From CTSOIL-112 sp964293815 (GTDB lineage Bacteria; Pseudomonadota; Gammaproteobacteria; Burkholderiales; Burkholderiaceae), in NCBI GenBank assembly GCA_964293815.1, contig CAXYYC010000008.1:6192-70191 (forward strand): 64,000 nucleotides of DNA, given 5' to 3'. The notes under the pieces were generated by a model, which worked only from the letters and a program-made list of their open reading frames with translations, did no database searches and was not told the origin of the DNA. Each line of letters starts with the position of its first letter. Position 1 is the stretch's first letter. Below, piece by piece: positions 24,847-32,808 of the stretch. The position numbers were made by a program, and so were the translations under genes.

Positions 24847-24871
24847 ACATCGACAATAAAGAGGAAAAACC

Positions 24872-26242
24872 ATGAGTCAAATCATCGAAGTCAAAGTCCC
24901 CGATATTGGCGACTATAAAAACATCCCCGTGATTGAAGTCTACGTCAAGGTTGGTGACACCATCGCTGTCGAAGACACCCTCGTCACGCTCGAATCCGAC
25001 AAAGCCACGCTGGACGCGCCTTCGTCACACGCAGGCGTCGTTAAGGAAATCAAAGTCGCTGTCGGCGACAAAATCTCCGAAGGCTCCGTTGTGGTATTGC
25101 TCGAAGCCGCCGAAGCGACAGAAAAACCTGCCGAAGCACCGGCGGTAAAACCCGCCGAACCAGCAGCAACGCCAGCACCGCAGCCAGCAACCCAAGCGGC
25201 CGCGCCTGTAGAAACTGCCCCAGTGGCAAATGTAACTGCGGCAAACGCAGCGGCAAATGTAGCGCCCGCAGCCAAAGCCGACACGCCCGCCTACCCCGCG
25301 CAATCGTTATCGAAAAACACCTATGCCTCGCCTTCCGTGCGGCAGTTTGCGCGCGAATTGGATGTGAATTTGGACAACGTCGCCGGCACAGGCCCGAAAA
25401 ACCGTATCACGCAGGACGATGTCCGCGCGTACATCAAAGCGGTGATGAATGGCGCCGCTGCCTGTCCAACGCCGAATGTCGCTCAATCAGCGCCATCGCT
25501 TGGCGGCGGTTTGGATTTACTGCCGTGGCCGCAAATTGACTTTAGCAAATTCGGCGACATCGACGTTCAGCCTTTGTCACGCATCAAGAAAATTTCAGGA
25601 CAAAACCTCTCGCGCAACTGGGTCATGATTCCACATGTGACCAATAACGAAATCGCCGACGTCACCGATTTAGAAGCGTTCCGCGTGCAACTGAACAAAG
25701 AATACGAGAAGCAAGGTGTGAAATTCACCATGCTCGCATTCATCATCAAAGCCTGCGTGCAAGCATTGAAAAAATTCCCTGAGTTCAACGCCTCGCTCGA
25801 TGGCGACAACTTGGTTTATAAAAAATACTTCAATATCGGCTTTGCCGCCGACACGCCAAATGGCTTGGTTGTGCCTGTGGTCAAAGACGCGGACAAAAAA
25901 TCCATCAGCGAAATCGCCGTGGAAATGTCCGCACTCGCGCAAAGCGCGCGCGAAGGCAAACTCAAGCCAACCAATATGCAAGGCGGCTGCTTCTCGATTT
26001 CGTCATTGGGCGGCATCGGCGGCACATCATTCACCCCGATCATCAACGCACCCGAAGTCGCCATCCTCGGCGTATCACGCTCGTCGATGCAACCGGTTTG
26101 GAACGGCTCTGAATTCGTGCCGCGCTTGATGTGTCCGCTGTCCTTATCCTACGATCACCGCGTGATTGACGGTGCAGCGGCGGCGCGATTCAATGCGTAT
26201 CTGGCGGCATTATTGGCTGATTTTCGTCGTGCATTGATTTAA
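24872..26242 (+). CDS. aceF: Pyruvate dehydrogenase E2, dihydrolipoyl acetyltransferase
   Basis: Core subunit of the PDH complex: accepts acetyl groups on lipoamide and transfers them to CoA. The 456-aa protein has one N-terminal lipoyl domain (residues 1-79, lipoyl-lysine Lys44 in ESDKAT), a long Ala/Pro/Glu-rich flexible linker, a peripheral subunit-binding domain (ASPSVRQFARELDVNLDNV, then TGPKNRI), and the catalytic acyltransferase domain ending with the active-site His-x-x-x-Asp in DHRVIDGAAAARFN. A single lipoyl domain is at the low end of the one to three seen in proteobacterial E2 proteins. Its lipoyl domain is nearly the same as the one at the start of LpdA. Confidence 0.97.
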   Translation: MSQIIEVKVPDIGDYKNIPVIEVYVKVGDTIAVEDTLVTLESDKATLDAPSSHAGVVKEIKVAVGDKISEGSVVVLLEAAEATEKPAEAPAVKPAEPAATPAPQPATQAAAPVETAPVANVTAANAAANVAPAAKADTPAYPAQSLSKNTYASPSVRQFARELDVNLDNVAGTGPKNRITQDDVRAYIKAVMNGAAACPTPNVAQSAPSLGGGLDLLPWPQIDFSKFGDIDVQPLSRIKKISGQNLSRNWVMIPHVTNNEIADVTDLEAFRVQLNKEYEKQGVKFTMLAFIIKACVQALKKFPEFNASLDGDNLVYKKYFNIGFAADTPNGLVVPVVKDADKKSISEIAVEMSALAQSAREGKLKPTNMQGGCFSISSLGGIGGTSFTPIINAPEVAILGVSRSSMQPVWNGSEFVPRLMCPLSLSYDHRVIDGAAAARFNAYLAALLADFRRALI

Positions 26243-26252
26243 GGAGATCGCC

Positions 26253-26642
26253 ATGAAGGTATTGAGCCAAATCGCCATCGCCTCAGTCTTTTCGGCCATG
26301 AGTTTGTCTGCATGGGCGGACAACTGCGACGCCACACGCAATACGTTTGATGAATTTTATTGTAAAGACAAGCTGTATTTACAAGCCGATAAAGACCTGA
26401 ACACCGCCTATGGTGCGCTGATGCAGGCGTTGCCCAGCAACGCACGCGCCACCCTCAAATCCACGCAACTGGAATGGATGCGCCAACGCGACAGTCAATG
26501 TATCGAAGAGCGCGCCGACGAAATTCTATTATTGGTCAATTGCCGTCTGAATCGCACCATTGAGCAAACCAATTTTCTGAATGACCGTTTGCGCGAATGC
26601 AAAAGCACAGGTTGCCAACCCAGCCGTTTAAGAGGTAATTGA
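26253..26642 (+). CDS. Exported LprI-like (DUF1311) protein inside the PDH operon
   Basis: Small exported protein of 129 aa. Residues 1-22 form a signal peptide (MKVLSQIAIASVFSAMSLSA, cleaved near AWA-DN). The mature part has six cysteines and the DUF1311/LprI pattern: Asp-Leu-Asn-x-Ala-Tyr in DKDLNTAYGALMQ, then LKSTQLEWMRQRDSQC. Some LprI-like proteins inhibit lysozyme, and the role here is unknown. It starts 10 bp after aceF, with GGAG upstream of ATG 26253, and ends 2 bp before lpdA, so it is co-transcribed with cytoplasmic PDH genes. A periplasmic protein in this position is unexpected and looks like an insertion into the operon. Confidence 0.75.
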   Translation: MKVLSQIAIASVFSAMSLSAWADNCDATRNTFDEFYCKDKLYLQADKDLNTAYGALMQALPSNARATLKSTQLEWMRQRDSQCIEERADEILLLVNCRLNRTIEQTNFLNDRLRECKSTGCQPSRLRGN

Positions 26643-26644
26643 AC

Positions 26645-28489
26645 ATGAGCCAACTCATCGACATCAAAGTCCCCGACATCGGCGACTACAAAAATATCCC
26701 CGTCATCGAAATTTACATCAAAGTCGGTGACACCATCGCCGTTGAAGACACATTGGTCACGCTCGAATCGGACAAAGCCACGCTGGACGTACCATCCTCA
26801 CACGCAGGTGTGGTGAAAGAATTGAAAGTCAAAGTCGGCGATAAAATTTCTGAAGGCTCGGTGGTCGTGGTACTCGAAGCCACAGAAACCGCCGACAGCA
26901 ACGCCAACACCAGCGCCAACAGCAATGCAGACAGTAAACCCGCGCAATCGGCACCTGCACAAGCCGCGCCAACTGAGCAGAAAGCTGCCGCTGCCTCAAC
27001 ACCGGTCGTGGCAGCCCCAACAATCGCTACCGACAACTACACCGGTAACGTTGATGTCACTTGCGAAATGTTGGTACTCGGCGCAGGTCCCGGCGGTTAC
27101 TCCGCCGCCTTCCGCGCGGCCGATTTGGGCATGGATACGGTATTGGTGGAGCGCTATGGCACTTTAGGCGGTACATGCCTGAACGTCGGCTGTATTCCAT
27201 CCAAAGCATTATTGCATTCGGTCACGCTGATGGAGGAAGCCCTCGCCATGAGTGCGCACGGCATCACTTTTGACAAACCACAGATCAATATTGACAAGCT
27301 GCGCGATTACAAAGACGGCGTCGTCGGTAAACTCACCACCGGCTTATCGGCTATGGCGAAAATGCGCAAAGTCAATGTCGTGCAAGGCGTCGGTCAATTC
27401 ATCGACCCGCATCATCTGCAAGTCACCGCAGCCGACGGCACGCAAAAAGTCGTGCGCTTTGAAAAAGCCATCATCGCCGCCGGTTCGCGAGTCGTGAAAC
27501 TGCCGTTCATTGCCGAAGAAACCTACGCCGACCCGCGCATTGTTGACTCAACCGGCGCGCTGACCTTGCCGTTCATCCCGCAAAAAATGTTAATCATCGG
27601 CGGCGGCATCATCGGTCTGGAAATGGCCTCGGTATACTCCGCACTCGGCGCGCAGATTGACATCGTTGAAATGATGGGCGGACTGATGCAAGGCGCGGAT
27701 CGCGACCTCGTCAAAGTGTGGCAAAAATACAATGCGCACCGATTTGACAACGTTTATGTCCATAGCAAAACCGTGGCGGTCGAGGCCAAAGACGACGGCA
27801 TCCACGTCACCTTTGCCAAAGCCAACGAGCAATCCACCGCGCCGACCGAGCCGCAACGCTACGATCTGGTACTGGTTGCGGTGGGTCGCGCGCCGAACGG
27901 ATTACTGATCGGCGCGGATAAAACCGGCGTCGCCGTTACCGAGCGCGGCTTCATCAACGTTGATGCGCAAATGCGCACCAATGTACCGCACATTTTCGCC
28001 ATCGGCGATATCGTCGGTCAACCGATGCTCGCGCACAAAGCCGTACACGAAGCACACGTTGCCGCCGAAGCCGCACACGGCGAAAAAGCCTACTTTGATG
28101 CGCGTCAAATTCCATCCGTCGCCTACACCGACCCCGAAGTCGCATGGGCAGGTGTGACCGAAGAACAAGCCATTGAACAAGGTTTGAATTTCGGCAAAGC
28201 CGTATTCCCGTGGCAAGCCTCTGGCCGCGCGATTGCCAACGGGCGTGATGAAGGCTTCACCAAGCTGATTTTTGACAATGACACTGGCCGCATTCTCGGT
28301 GGCGCCATCGTCGGCACCGGCGCGGGCGATCTGATTTCCGAAGTCTGCCTCGCGATTGAAATGGGCGCGGATGCGGTGGACATCGGCAAAACCATCCACC
28401 CACATCCGACGCTGGGTGAATCGGTCGGTATGGCGGCCGAAGCATTCAAAGGCGTGTGTACCGATTTACCACCACAACGCAAAAAATAA
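26645..28489 (+). CDS. lpdA: Dihydrolipoyl dehydrogenase (E3) with N-terminal lipoyl domain
   Basis: Flavoenzyme that reoxidises dihydrolipoamide in the PDH complex and passes electrons to NAD+. The 614-aa protein has an N-terminal lipoyl domain (residues 1-79, ESDKAT lysine), an Asn/Ala/Pro-rich linker, and then the standard E3: FAD-binding GAGPGGYSAAFRAAD, redox pair GGTCLNVGCIPSK with Cys178 and Cys183, NAD-binding IIGGGIIGLE, and the C-terminal HPHPTLGE with the catalytic His. An upstream TTG at 26639 is in frame, but ATG 26645 with AGAGG is preferred. E3 proteins with a lipoyl domain are known in betaproteobacteria and Neisseria. It is the end of the PDH operon, with a terminator directly after. 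Confidence 0.96.
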   Translation: MSQLIDIKVPDIGDYKNIPVIEIYIKVGDTIAVEDTLVTLESDKATLDVPSSHAGVVKELKVKVGDKISEGSVVVVLEATETADSNANTSANSNADSKPAQSAPAQAAPTEQKAAAASTPVVAAPTIATDNYTGNVDVTCEMLVLGAGPGGYSAAFRAADLGMDTVLVERYGTLGGTCLNVGCIPSKALLHSVTLMEEALAMSAHGITFDKPQINIDKLRDYKDGVVGKLTTGLSAMAKMRKVNVVQGVGQFIDPHHLQVTAADGTQKVVRFEKAIIAAGSRVVKLPFIAEETYADPRIVDSTGALTLPFIPQKMLIIGGGIIGLEMASVYSALGAQIDIVEMMGGLMQGADRDLVKVWQKYNAHRFDNVYVHSKTVAVEAKDDGIHVTFAKANEQSTAPTEPQRYDLVLVAVGRAPNGLLIGADKTGVAVTERGFINVDAQMRTNVPHIFAIGDIVGQPMLAHKAVHEAHVAAEAAHGEKAYFDARQIPSVAYTDPEVAWAGVTEEQAIEQGLNFGKAVFPWQASGRAIANGRDEGFTKLIFDNDTGRILGGAIVGTGAGDLISEVCLAIEMGADAVDIGKTIHPHPTLGESVGMAAEAFKGVCTDLPPQRKK

Positions 28490-28504
28490 GGGCTTTGCCT
28501 CATA

Positions 28505-28534
28505 AAAAATGCCACCAGATTCGGTGGCATTTTT
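28505..28534. terminator. Terminator after lpdA
   Basis: AAAAATGCCACC (28505-28516), loop AGATTC and GGTGGCATTTTT (28523-28534) form a 12-bp stem with A and T tracts. It can also serve the minus-strand gene ending at 28571. Confidence 0.9.
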
Positions 28535-28570
28535 ATCACTGTAGGTATTGGTATTGAGACTATTGAGACA

Positions 28571-28978
28571 TTAGTTTTTGCAATCGCCCTTCCAATGCCA
28601 TTTGATAATGGTGCCATCCTCAACTTCGAATACCGTGTAGCATTTAGTGTAAGTGTTGTAAGCTGGTCGCCCCGGATCATATCGATCATTACATCCGAGC
28701 ACCTGACCAAGTCCATTAAACACACATTCTTGCCAAGCACTTGGCGGAACTTCCGGATGATAATAAGTGGTTTCAGCTTGGTAACTGACCTCAAAATGCC
28801 CCTCGCTGATTTGATCCACCTTAACTGGCGAGCCCCATTGATGGAGCAGGGTATCAGCATCTTCACCAATCCATGTGTTCAGCGTTTCAATATAACGCGT
28901 GGCCGAGCGCGCTTGGGCTGGCGCCATAAGCATAACTAACGCAACGCCCAAAAAGACCGTGAGCCAGTATTTCAGCAT
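28571..28978 (-). CDS. Exported protein of unknown function
   Basis: I do not recognise a named family. The 135-aa product has a clear signal peptide (hydrophobic core VFLGVALVMLMAP, likely cleavage after AQA) and four cysteines in the mature part. The region LNTWIGEDADTLLHQWGSP has the W-x-G...L-x-x-x-W-G-x-P pattern seen in many short envelope proteins of proteobacteria, in which a small domain folds around these residues. The C-terminus VFEVEDGTIIKWHWKGDC looks like the final strands of that domain. It is the last of three minus-strand genes for small exported proteins (28571-30253), 21 bp after the next one. A periplasmic location is inferred. Confidence 0.65.
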   Translation of the reverse strand: MLKYWLTVFLGVALVMLMAPAQARSATRYIETLNTWIGEDADTLLHQWGSPVKVDQISEGHFEVSYQAETTYYHPEVPPSAWQECVFNGLGQVLGCNDRYDPGRPAYNTYTKCYTVFEVEDGTIIKWHWKGDCKN

Positions 28979-28999
28979 GACCCGCTCCCGCCATCAAAA

Positions 29000-29461
29000 T
29001 TAGTTTAATGAATGTGACGTAACGATACCGCGCTTATTGAACTTGACAATCAGGCTTTTCTCCACGGATTGATCGGATTTATTACTGGCACTGCCCAAAC
29101 GCCCTGCTGCCAACATTCCTCCGGCAGCTACGGCTCCCGTCGAGACATCACCATACGCAACCCCTACAGCTGCACCTGTCGCCGCGTTCTTCGCGTCTTC
29201 TGCATCCAATGATCGAAATAGGTTGCCACTGCGTGTTTTAGATAAAACATACACATAGGTTTCGCCCGATTTGGTTTTCTTAATATTTTGTGGCTGACCA
29301 TACATCGCCACCACTTCGTCCTTGGTGGTCTTACCGACAACCAACTTCTCACGCACCGTGGTTTTGGTTTCATCTTTGAGCGCCGTCGCACCGTGGGTGG
29401 CGCAGCCTGCCACGGCCATCGTGGCACACATCAAAATCGTCATCAATACATTGCGTTTCAT
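29000..29461 (-). CDS. Putative lipoprotein with an OmlA/SmpA-like domain
   Basis: A 153-aa protein with a lipoprotein signal peptide: the lipobox VAGC places the lipidated cysteine at residue 20. The mature part has a short segment VVGKTTKDEVVAMYGQPQ, which resembles the start of SmpA/OmlA-type (BamE-like) domains, followed by a Gly/Ala-rich stretch (AATGAAVGVAYGDVSTGAVA) that looks membrane-associated, and a polar tail. The frame is open to 29524, but ATG 29459-29461 starts the signal peptide. It lies 21 bp upstream of the next exported protein on the same strand. The function is unknown. Confidence 0.65.
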   Translation of the reverse strand: MKRNVLMTILMCATMAVAGCATHGATALKDETKTTVREKLVVGKTTKDEVVAMYGQPQNIKKTKSGETYVYVLSKTRSGNLFRSLDAEDAKNAATGAAVGVAYGDVSTGAVAAGGMLAAGRLGSASNKSDQSVEKSLIVKFNKRGIVTSHSLN

Positions 29462-29659
29462 ATTTAGCCCCCAATCAAAATTCACTATGGGTATTGATAC
29501 CCAAACCGTACCCAACCACTTCAATGATTATATAGACCAACGCTTATGGAGAGATTGCGCTGATAGCTCTATACCGACGTTCATTGTATACAACGACATA
29601 CAAATAGGCAATGCGCATTGAAGTGGTATACGCGGGTGTGTGGTTCGCACTCACCGCAC

Positions 29660-30253
29660 TCACCGCACTCGGCGTAAATCATCGACCAATTGCAACAAAT
29701 GCGTCTCGCCCAAGGTGCTCCAGACATTGTACAAACAGTTTTGTCCAGCCACGTGTAAATACGCCAAATAAGTTGGCCCAGTACCGCCCTCCAAGCCATA
29801 ACTCATGCGACTACCATCCGACCAACGTTGTTGCTTCGGCCACTGATACTCATCGCCGCCCTTGCTCAAGGAAACGCCAGTGCCTGCTACGCCGTACGCA
29901 CCACGGCGATTTGGCAAATCATAAGCCACGGCCCAGCCACCCGCAAACTCGGCGCGACGCGCCTTTGCCTCAGGGCGTACCGCTTGGCCATGCTCCGGTA
30001 CAACCAATAAAGCGCAGTGCGCGCGATTTTTTGCCTTCGCCCATTCGGACAAATACACCGCAGGGATTTGATCTCGCCCCACAAACCACCGCCATGGCGG
30101 CGGCTGTGCAGAGGTGTCGCGCACCTCGGGCTGAACACGCGTCGGTTCGGTGGTGTTGTGTGCCTCAGCGGTGTGTCTTGGAGTACCACAAGCAGACAGC
30201 GCAGTAATTGCGCAAACGGTCGCAAACAACATAATTGGTGAGTGAATATTCAT
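29660..30253 (-). CDS. Putative lipoprotein of unknown function
   Basis: No family recognised. The 197-aa protein starts with a lipoprotein signal peptide (MLFATVCAITALSAC, lipid-modified Cys22), followed by a polar Thr/Pro-rich linker. A compact domain follows with motifs WRWFVGRDQIPA, ARRAEFAGGWAVAYDLPN and RMSYGLEGGTGPTYLAYLHV. AAGGA 6 nt before ATG 30251-30253 fixes the start, although the frame is open to 30298. It is the first of three consecutive small exported-protein genes on the minus strand. The FAGGWAVAYD segment suggests a small beta-rich envelope domain, but I cannot name it. Confidence 0.62.
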   Translation of the reverse strand: MNIHSPIMLFATVCAITALSACGTPRHTAEAHNTTEPTRVQPEVRDTSAQPPPWRWFVGRDQIPAVYLSEWAKAKNRAHCALLVVPEHGQAVRPEAKARRAEFAGGWAVAYDLPNRRGAYGVAGTGVSLSKGGDEYQWPKQQRWSDGSRMSYGLEGGTGPTYLAYLHVAGQNCLYNVWSTLGETHLLQLVDDLRRVR

Positions 30254-30448
30254 CGTCAATCCTTCGCAATAATGTGTCTTCGGTTTAGCCAGCGCCAAAC
30301 CAACAGCGTTTATCCAACAACAATGTCATGCCGACTGAGTTGGTAGGGATATAGTAACCAATTTATGTTTGTATGTGTGACTGCGTAGACCGAGGATTCA
30401 CGCACACGCCCTATTTGCCGCAAAATTCATGCTCTGAACTCAAGACAA

Positions 30449-31546
30449 CTAAACCAATTGCGCATGACTCCATTGATTGTCGCTGGCGAATGCTGACCAG
30501 CGCTTGTTCACCACGGACTTGGCGTCCAGCAGGCGCAGGACTTCATCGGCGATGGATTGGCTCAATTCGAGATGAGTGGAAAAGCCAACGCAGGAGGCAT
30601 TGATTTCGCCGAGAATATATTTGTCAGCGCCATTGGCATGATCGGTGTCGAGGATGAAATCTGCCGTCCAAATCAAGGGTAAATCGTAGTCGCCCAGTCG
30701 CTCGCGCAATTCAGGAAGCGAGCGTTTGATGGTTTCGACCAACTCCGGCCACTGGACGGGCTGATCGTAGCGGTATTGCGCACCGGAAAATAGGGTTGCA
30801 GAAAATGCGTCGGGGGTATCAGCGGGTTTTTTGTGCACGATATTGATGACTTGATCGCGGAGCATGAGTACGCGGATTTCGCCCTCTTTGATGCGTGGCA
30901 AAAAGGGCATATCGAGCAACATGCCGTTGGCACCTTCGAGATAGCGGATACAAAATTCGAGAAATTCTTGCAAGGATTTTTCTTCGATATGATTGTCTTT
31001 GGCTTCAGTTAACTTAAGTCGCGCTGAGAGTGGAATGTCGTGCTCATATTGCTCAGGGTTCAGAACCTCGACACGCCAGATACCTTCACCAGTCGAACCA
31101 CGGTTTTGCTTGAGCACGCGCACACCGTGCTTCAGCGTTTTGGGTAACTGCTCTTTGAGCGTGTCAAAATCGTAGTAGGTGTAAACGTCAGCCGGTACCA
31201 AATGAGTACCTTTCAGCTGTTCAATCGCACTTTTCGCACCATAGGATATCATCGCGTCGGGGTGCGGTAGCCCCTTGATGCCCTGACTGACCAGCTCGCG
31301 TAGCATTTGAAAATAGCCAATTTCACTGCCCAAATTACCCGGATTGACCCGACTGATGTAGGCATCGGCTTGTTTGAGCGTGTGCCGATAGATTTCACCG
31401 CGATTGCTATCATCGTAAAAGATAATTTCAGCACTCCAGCCACGCTCTTTGAGCGCATCGATAATGGCTTTAGAATCCTTGCGAAAGCCAAACTCGCCTT
31501 TGTCCGTACCACCACGCGCCTCAAAAATAACCACATGATTTTTCAT
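30449..31546 (-). CDS. Cj0069-family ATP-grasp-like protein
   Basis: A 365-aa cytoplasmic protein matching the uncharacterised Cj0069 family known from Campylobacter and scattered proteobacteria. Recognisable segments are VVIFEARGGTDKGEFGFRKD, ADAYISRVNPGNL, GLPHPDAMISYGAKSAI, VRVLKQNRGSTGEGIWRVE and LGEINASCVGFSTHLELS. The last two look like an ATP-grasp nucleotide loop and metal-binding strand, so it probably ligates or phosphorylates something with ATP; the substrate is unknown. AGGAG precedes ATG 31544-31546. A 16-bp palindrome ATGACA-TGCG-TGTCAT lies 67 bp upstream of the start. It stands alone between the exported-protein genes and the EamA permease. Patchy distribution of this family would fit horizontal transfer. 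Confidence 0.75.
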   Translation of the reverse strand: MKNHVVIFEARGGTDKGEFGFRKDSKAIIDALKERGWSAEIIFYDDSNRGEIYRHTLKQADAYISRVNPGNLGSEIGYFQMLRELVSQGIKGLPHPDAMISYGAKSAIEQLKGTHLVPADVYTYYDFDTLKEQLPKTLKHGVRVLKQNRGSTGEGIWRVEVLNPEQYEHDIPLSARLKLTEAKDNHIEEKSLQEFLEFCIRYLEGANGMLLDMPFLPRIKEGEIRVLMLRDQVINIVHKKPADTPDAFSATLFSGAQYRYDQPVQWPELVETIKRSLPELRERLGDYDLPLIWTADFILDTDHANGADKYILGEINASCVGFSTHLELSQSIADEVLRLLDAKSVVNKRWSAFASDNQWSHAQLV

Positions 31547-31612
31547 CCGTTGCTCCTTGAAAGAACATTCAGAGGAAAAATATAATCAGTTTTTATGACC
31601 CAAGCATGACAG

Positions 31613-31628
31613 ATGACATGCGTGTCAT
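31613..31628. promoter_or_regulatory. Possible operator ATGACA-TGCG-TGTCAT
   Basis: Perfect 6-bp arms with a 4-bp centre, preceded by another ATGACA half-site at 31605-31610, in the leader region of the Cj0069-family gene. The binding protein is unknown. Confidence 0.4.
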
Positions 31629-31655
31629 ACAATTACGGCAGACACGCGAACGCGC

Positions 31656-32525
31656 TTAGCCTGCATACGCAATCAAGCCAATCGCGCACAGAGCCAGCAC
31701 GATGCCCGCTTTTTGCCAAAGATTCGTGCGCTCCTTGAGCAGCCCAATCGCCAGCGCAATGGTGAACAGCGGGTACAGCGAAATCAGCACGCTGATGATT
31801 GAGACAAACGCCCCCTGAAACGCATAATACATCGCCACATTCGCCACCACATCGAGTACGCCAACCACTGCCGCATACCGCAGCACCGACGCATCATGCG
31901 ACATGCGCACATGACCGAAACGCAGAGCGATCAGTAGCGTCACCACAGACGCCACGGCTTTGCCTGCAAACATCGGCCATAGACCGGACTGGGTTACGCC
32001 GATTTGATGAATCAAAATGAAGCTCAAGGCAAACGCAACACCCGTGCCAACGGTGAACAGCAAAACGCGCCTATTCAAGCGTTTTGGCTGCTCGCTGGCC
32101 AACAAATGCGGCGCAGGATGATTCGCCTCCTGACTGATGAGCACAATCGCCACCGTCGCGAAAACAATGCCCGCCAGCACACTGCCGCTCAAATGCTCAC
32201 CGGTCGCCAAACCAAACAGCACCGGAATCAACGCCGCCAGCACCGAAGTGATGGGCGAGACCACGCTCATGGTTCCCTCGGCCAGCGCGGTGAAAAACCA
32301 CCAGCCGGCCAATGCCGACGTCAGGCCGGAGGCCGCGCCAAAGGCAATCGCGCGCGTATCCCAACTGCCGCCGATCAGCCACGATAACAGCAGCAAAACC
32401 AACGCCGATACCGGAAACGCCCACAAAACCACTTGCAACGCCGGATGTCGGCGTGCGGCCAAACCACCGACAAAATCACTCACGCCATACGCGGCGGCGG
32501 AAACCAGTGCCAAAATTAAATTCAT
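31656..32525 (-). CDS. EamA-family (DMT) permease
   Basis: Inner-membrane transporter of the drug/metabolite superfamily, 289 aa with about ten transmembrane helices in two EamA repeats. Segments such as LVSAAAYGVSDFVGGLAARR, VVSPITSVLAALIPVLFGL in the first repeat and AFQGAFVSIISVLISLYPLF in the second are typical. Members export metabolites or amino acids; the substrate cannot be told from sequence. The frame continues to 32558, but ATG 32523-32525, where the hydrophobic first helix starts, is preferred. The short palindromic element copy lies only 18 bp upstream and so may influence or supply its promoter. Confidence 0.85.
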   Translation of the reverse strand: MNLILALVSAAAYGVSDFVGGLAARRHPALQVVLWAFPVSALVLLLLSWLIGGSWDTRAIAFGAASGLTSALAGWWFFTALAEGTMSVVSPITSVLAALIPVLFGLATGEHLSGSVLAGIVFATVAIVLISQEANHPAPHLLASEQPKRLNRRVLLFTVGTGVAFALSFILIHQIGVTQSGLWPMFAGKAVASVVTLLIALRFGHVRMSHDASVLRYAAVVGVLDVVANVAMYYAFQGAFVSIISVLISLYPLFTIALAIGLLKERTNLWQKAGIVLALCAIGLIAYAG

Positions 32526-32543
32526 GGATTCAAGCCTTATTGA

Positions 32544-32626
32544 GGAAACACGGAACAATCCCTATCTCGTCGCGTTCTGACTGTTTTTTCTCAGAGCTCA
32601 GACGGCTTGGGGGACTCCATGTTTCC
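32544..32626. mobile_element. Internally deleted relative of the palindromic element
   Basis: An 83-bp sequence whose ends GGAAACACGGAACAATCCC (32544-32562) and ATGTTTCC (32619-32626) resemble the ends of the element at 1027-1304. On the complementary strand it carries the same internal block GTCTGAG...CTGAG...AAAAA...AGTCAGAACGCGACG. The large inner palindromic arm is missing. The flanking tetranucleotides are TTGA and TTTA, so a TTAA duplication, if there was one, has decayed. The rest of the 283-bp gap before dinB holds an imperfect palindrome (CTGGC-AAATTTT/AAAATTT-GCCAG, 32680-32709) and no ORF. Confidence 0.6.
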
Positions 32627-32808
32627 TTTATATTCGGTTAACTATAGGGAGCATCACAATACATCAATCCGCGCGCGGGCTGGCAAATTTTGCCCAAAAT
32701 TTCAGCCAGTGTTGTACCATTCACGCACCAAGTGGTTCAGAAAACGCCCGTACACCGTTTTGCCGCCGTTTTGCCGCCGTCCTTCACCAGCCATCATCCA
32801 ATTCCATT

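Noticed and set aside
32594..32605. Neisseria-type DNA uptake sequence (GCCGTCTGA-like) within the short palindromic element
   Set aside because: Only a partial match at this place and in the larger element; no repeated uptake-sequence pattern across the window, so it is most likely part of the element.
32680..32709. Sigma-54 promoter in front of dinB (TGGC...TTGC)
   Set aside because: GG and GC are 8 bp apart instead of 10, and the sequence is better explained as a palindrome.
32641..32808. LexA-controlled dinB
   Set aside because: No CTGT-N8-ACAG box or close variant found upstream, so SOS control is not claimed.
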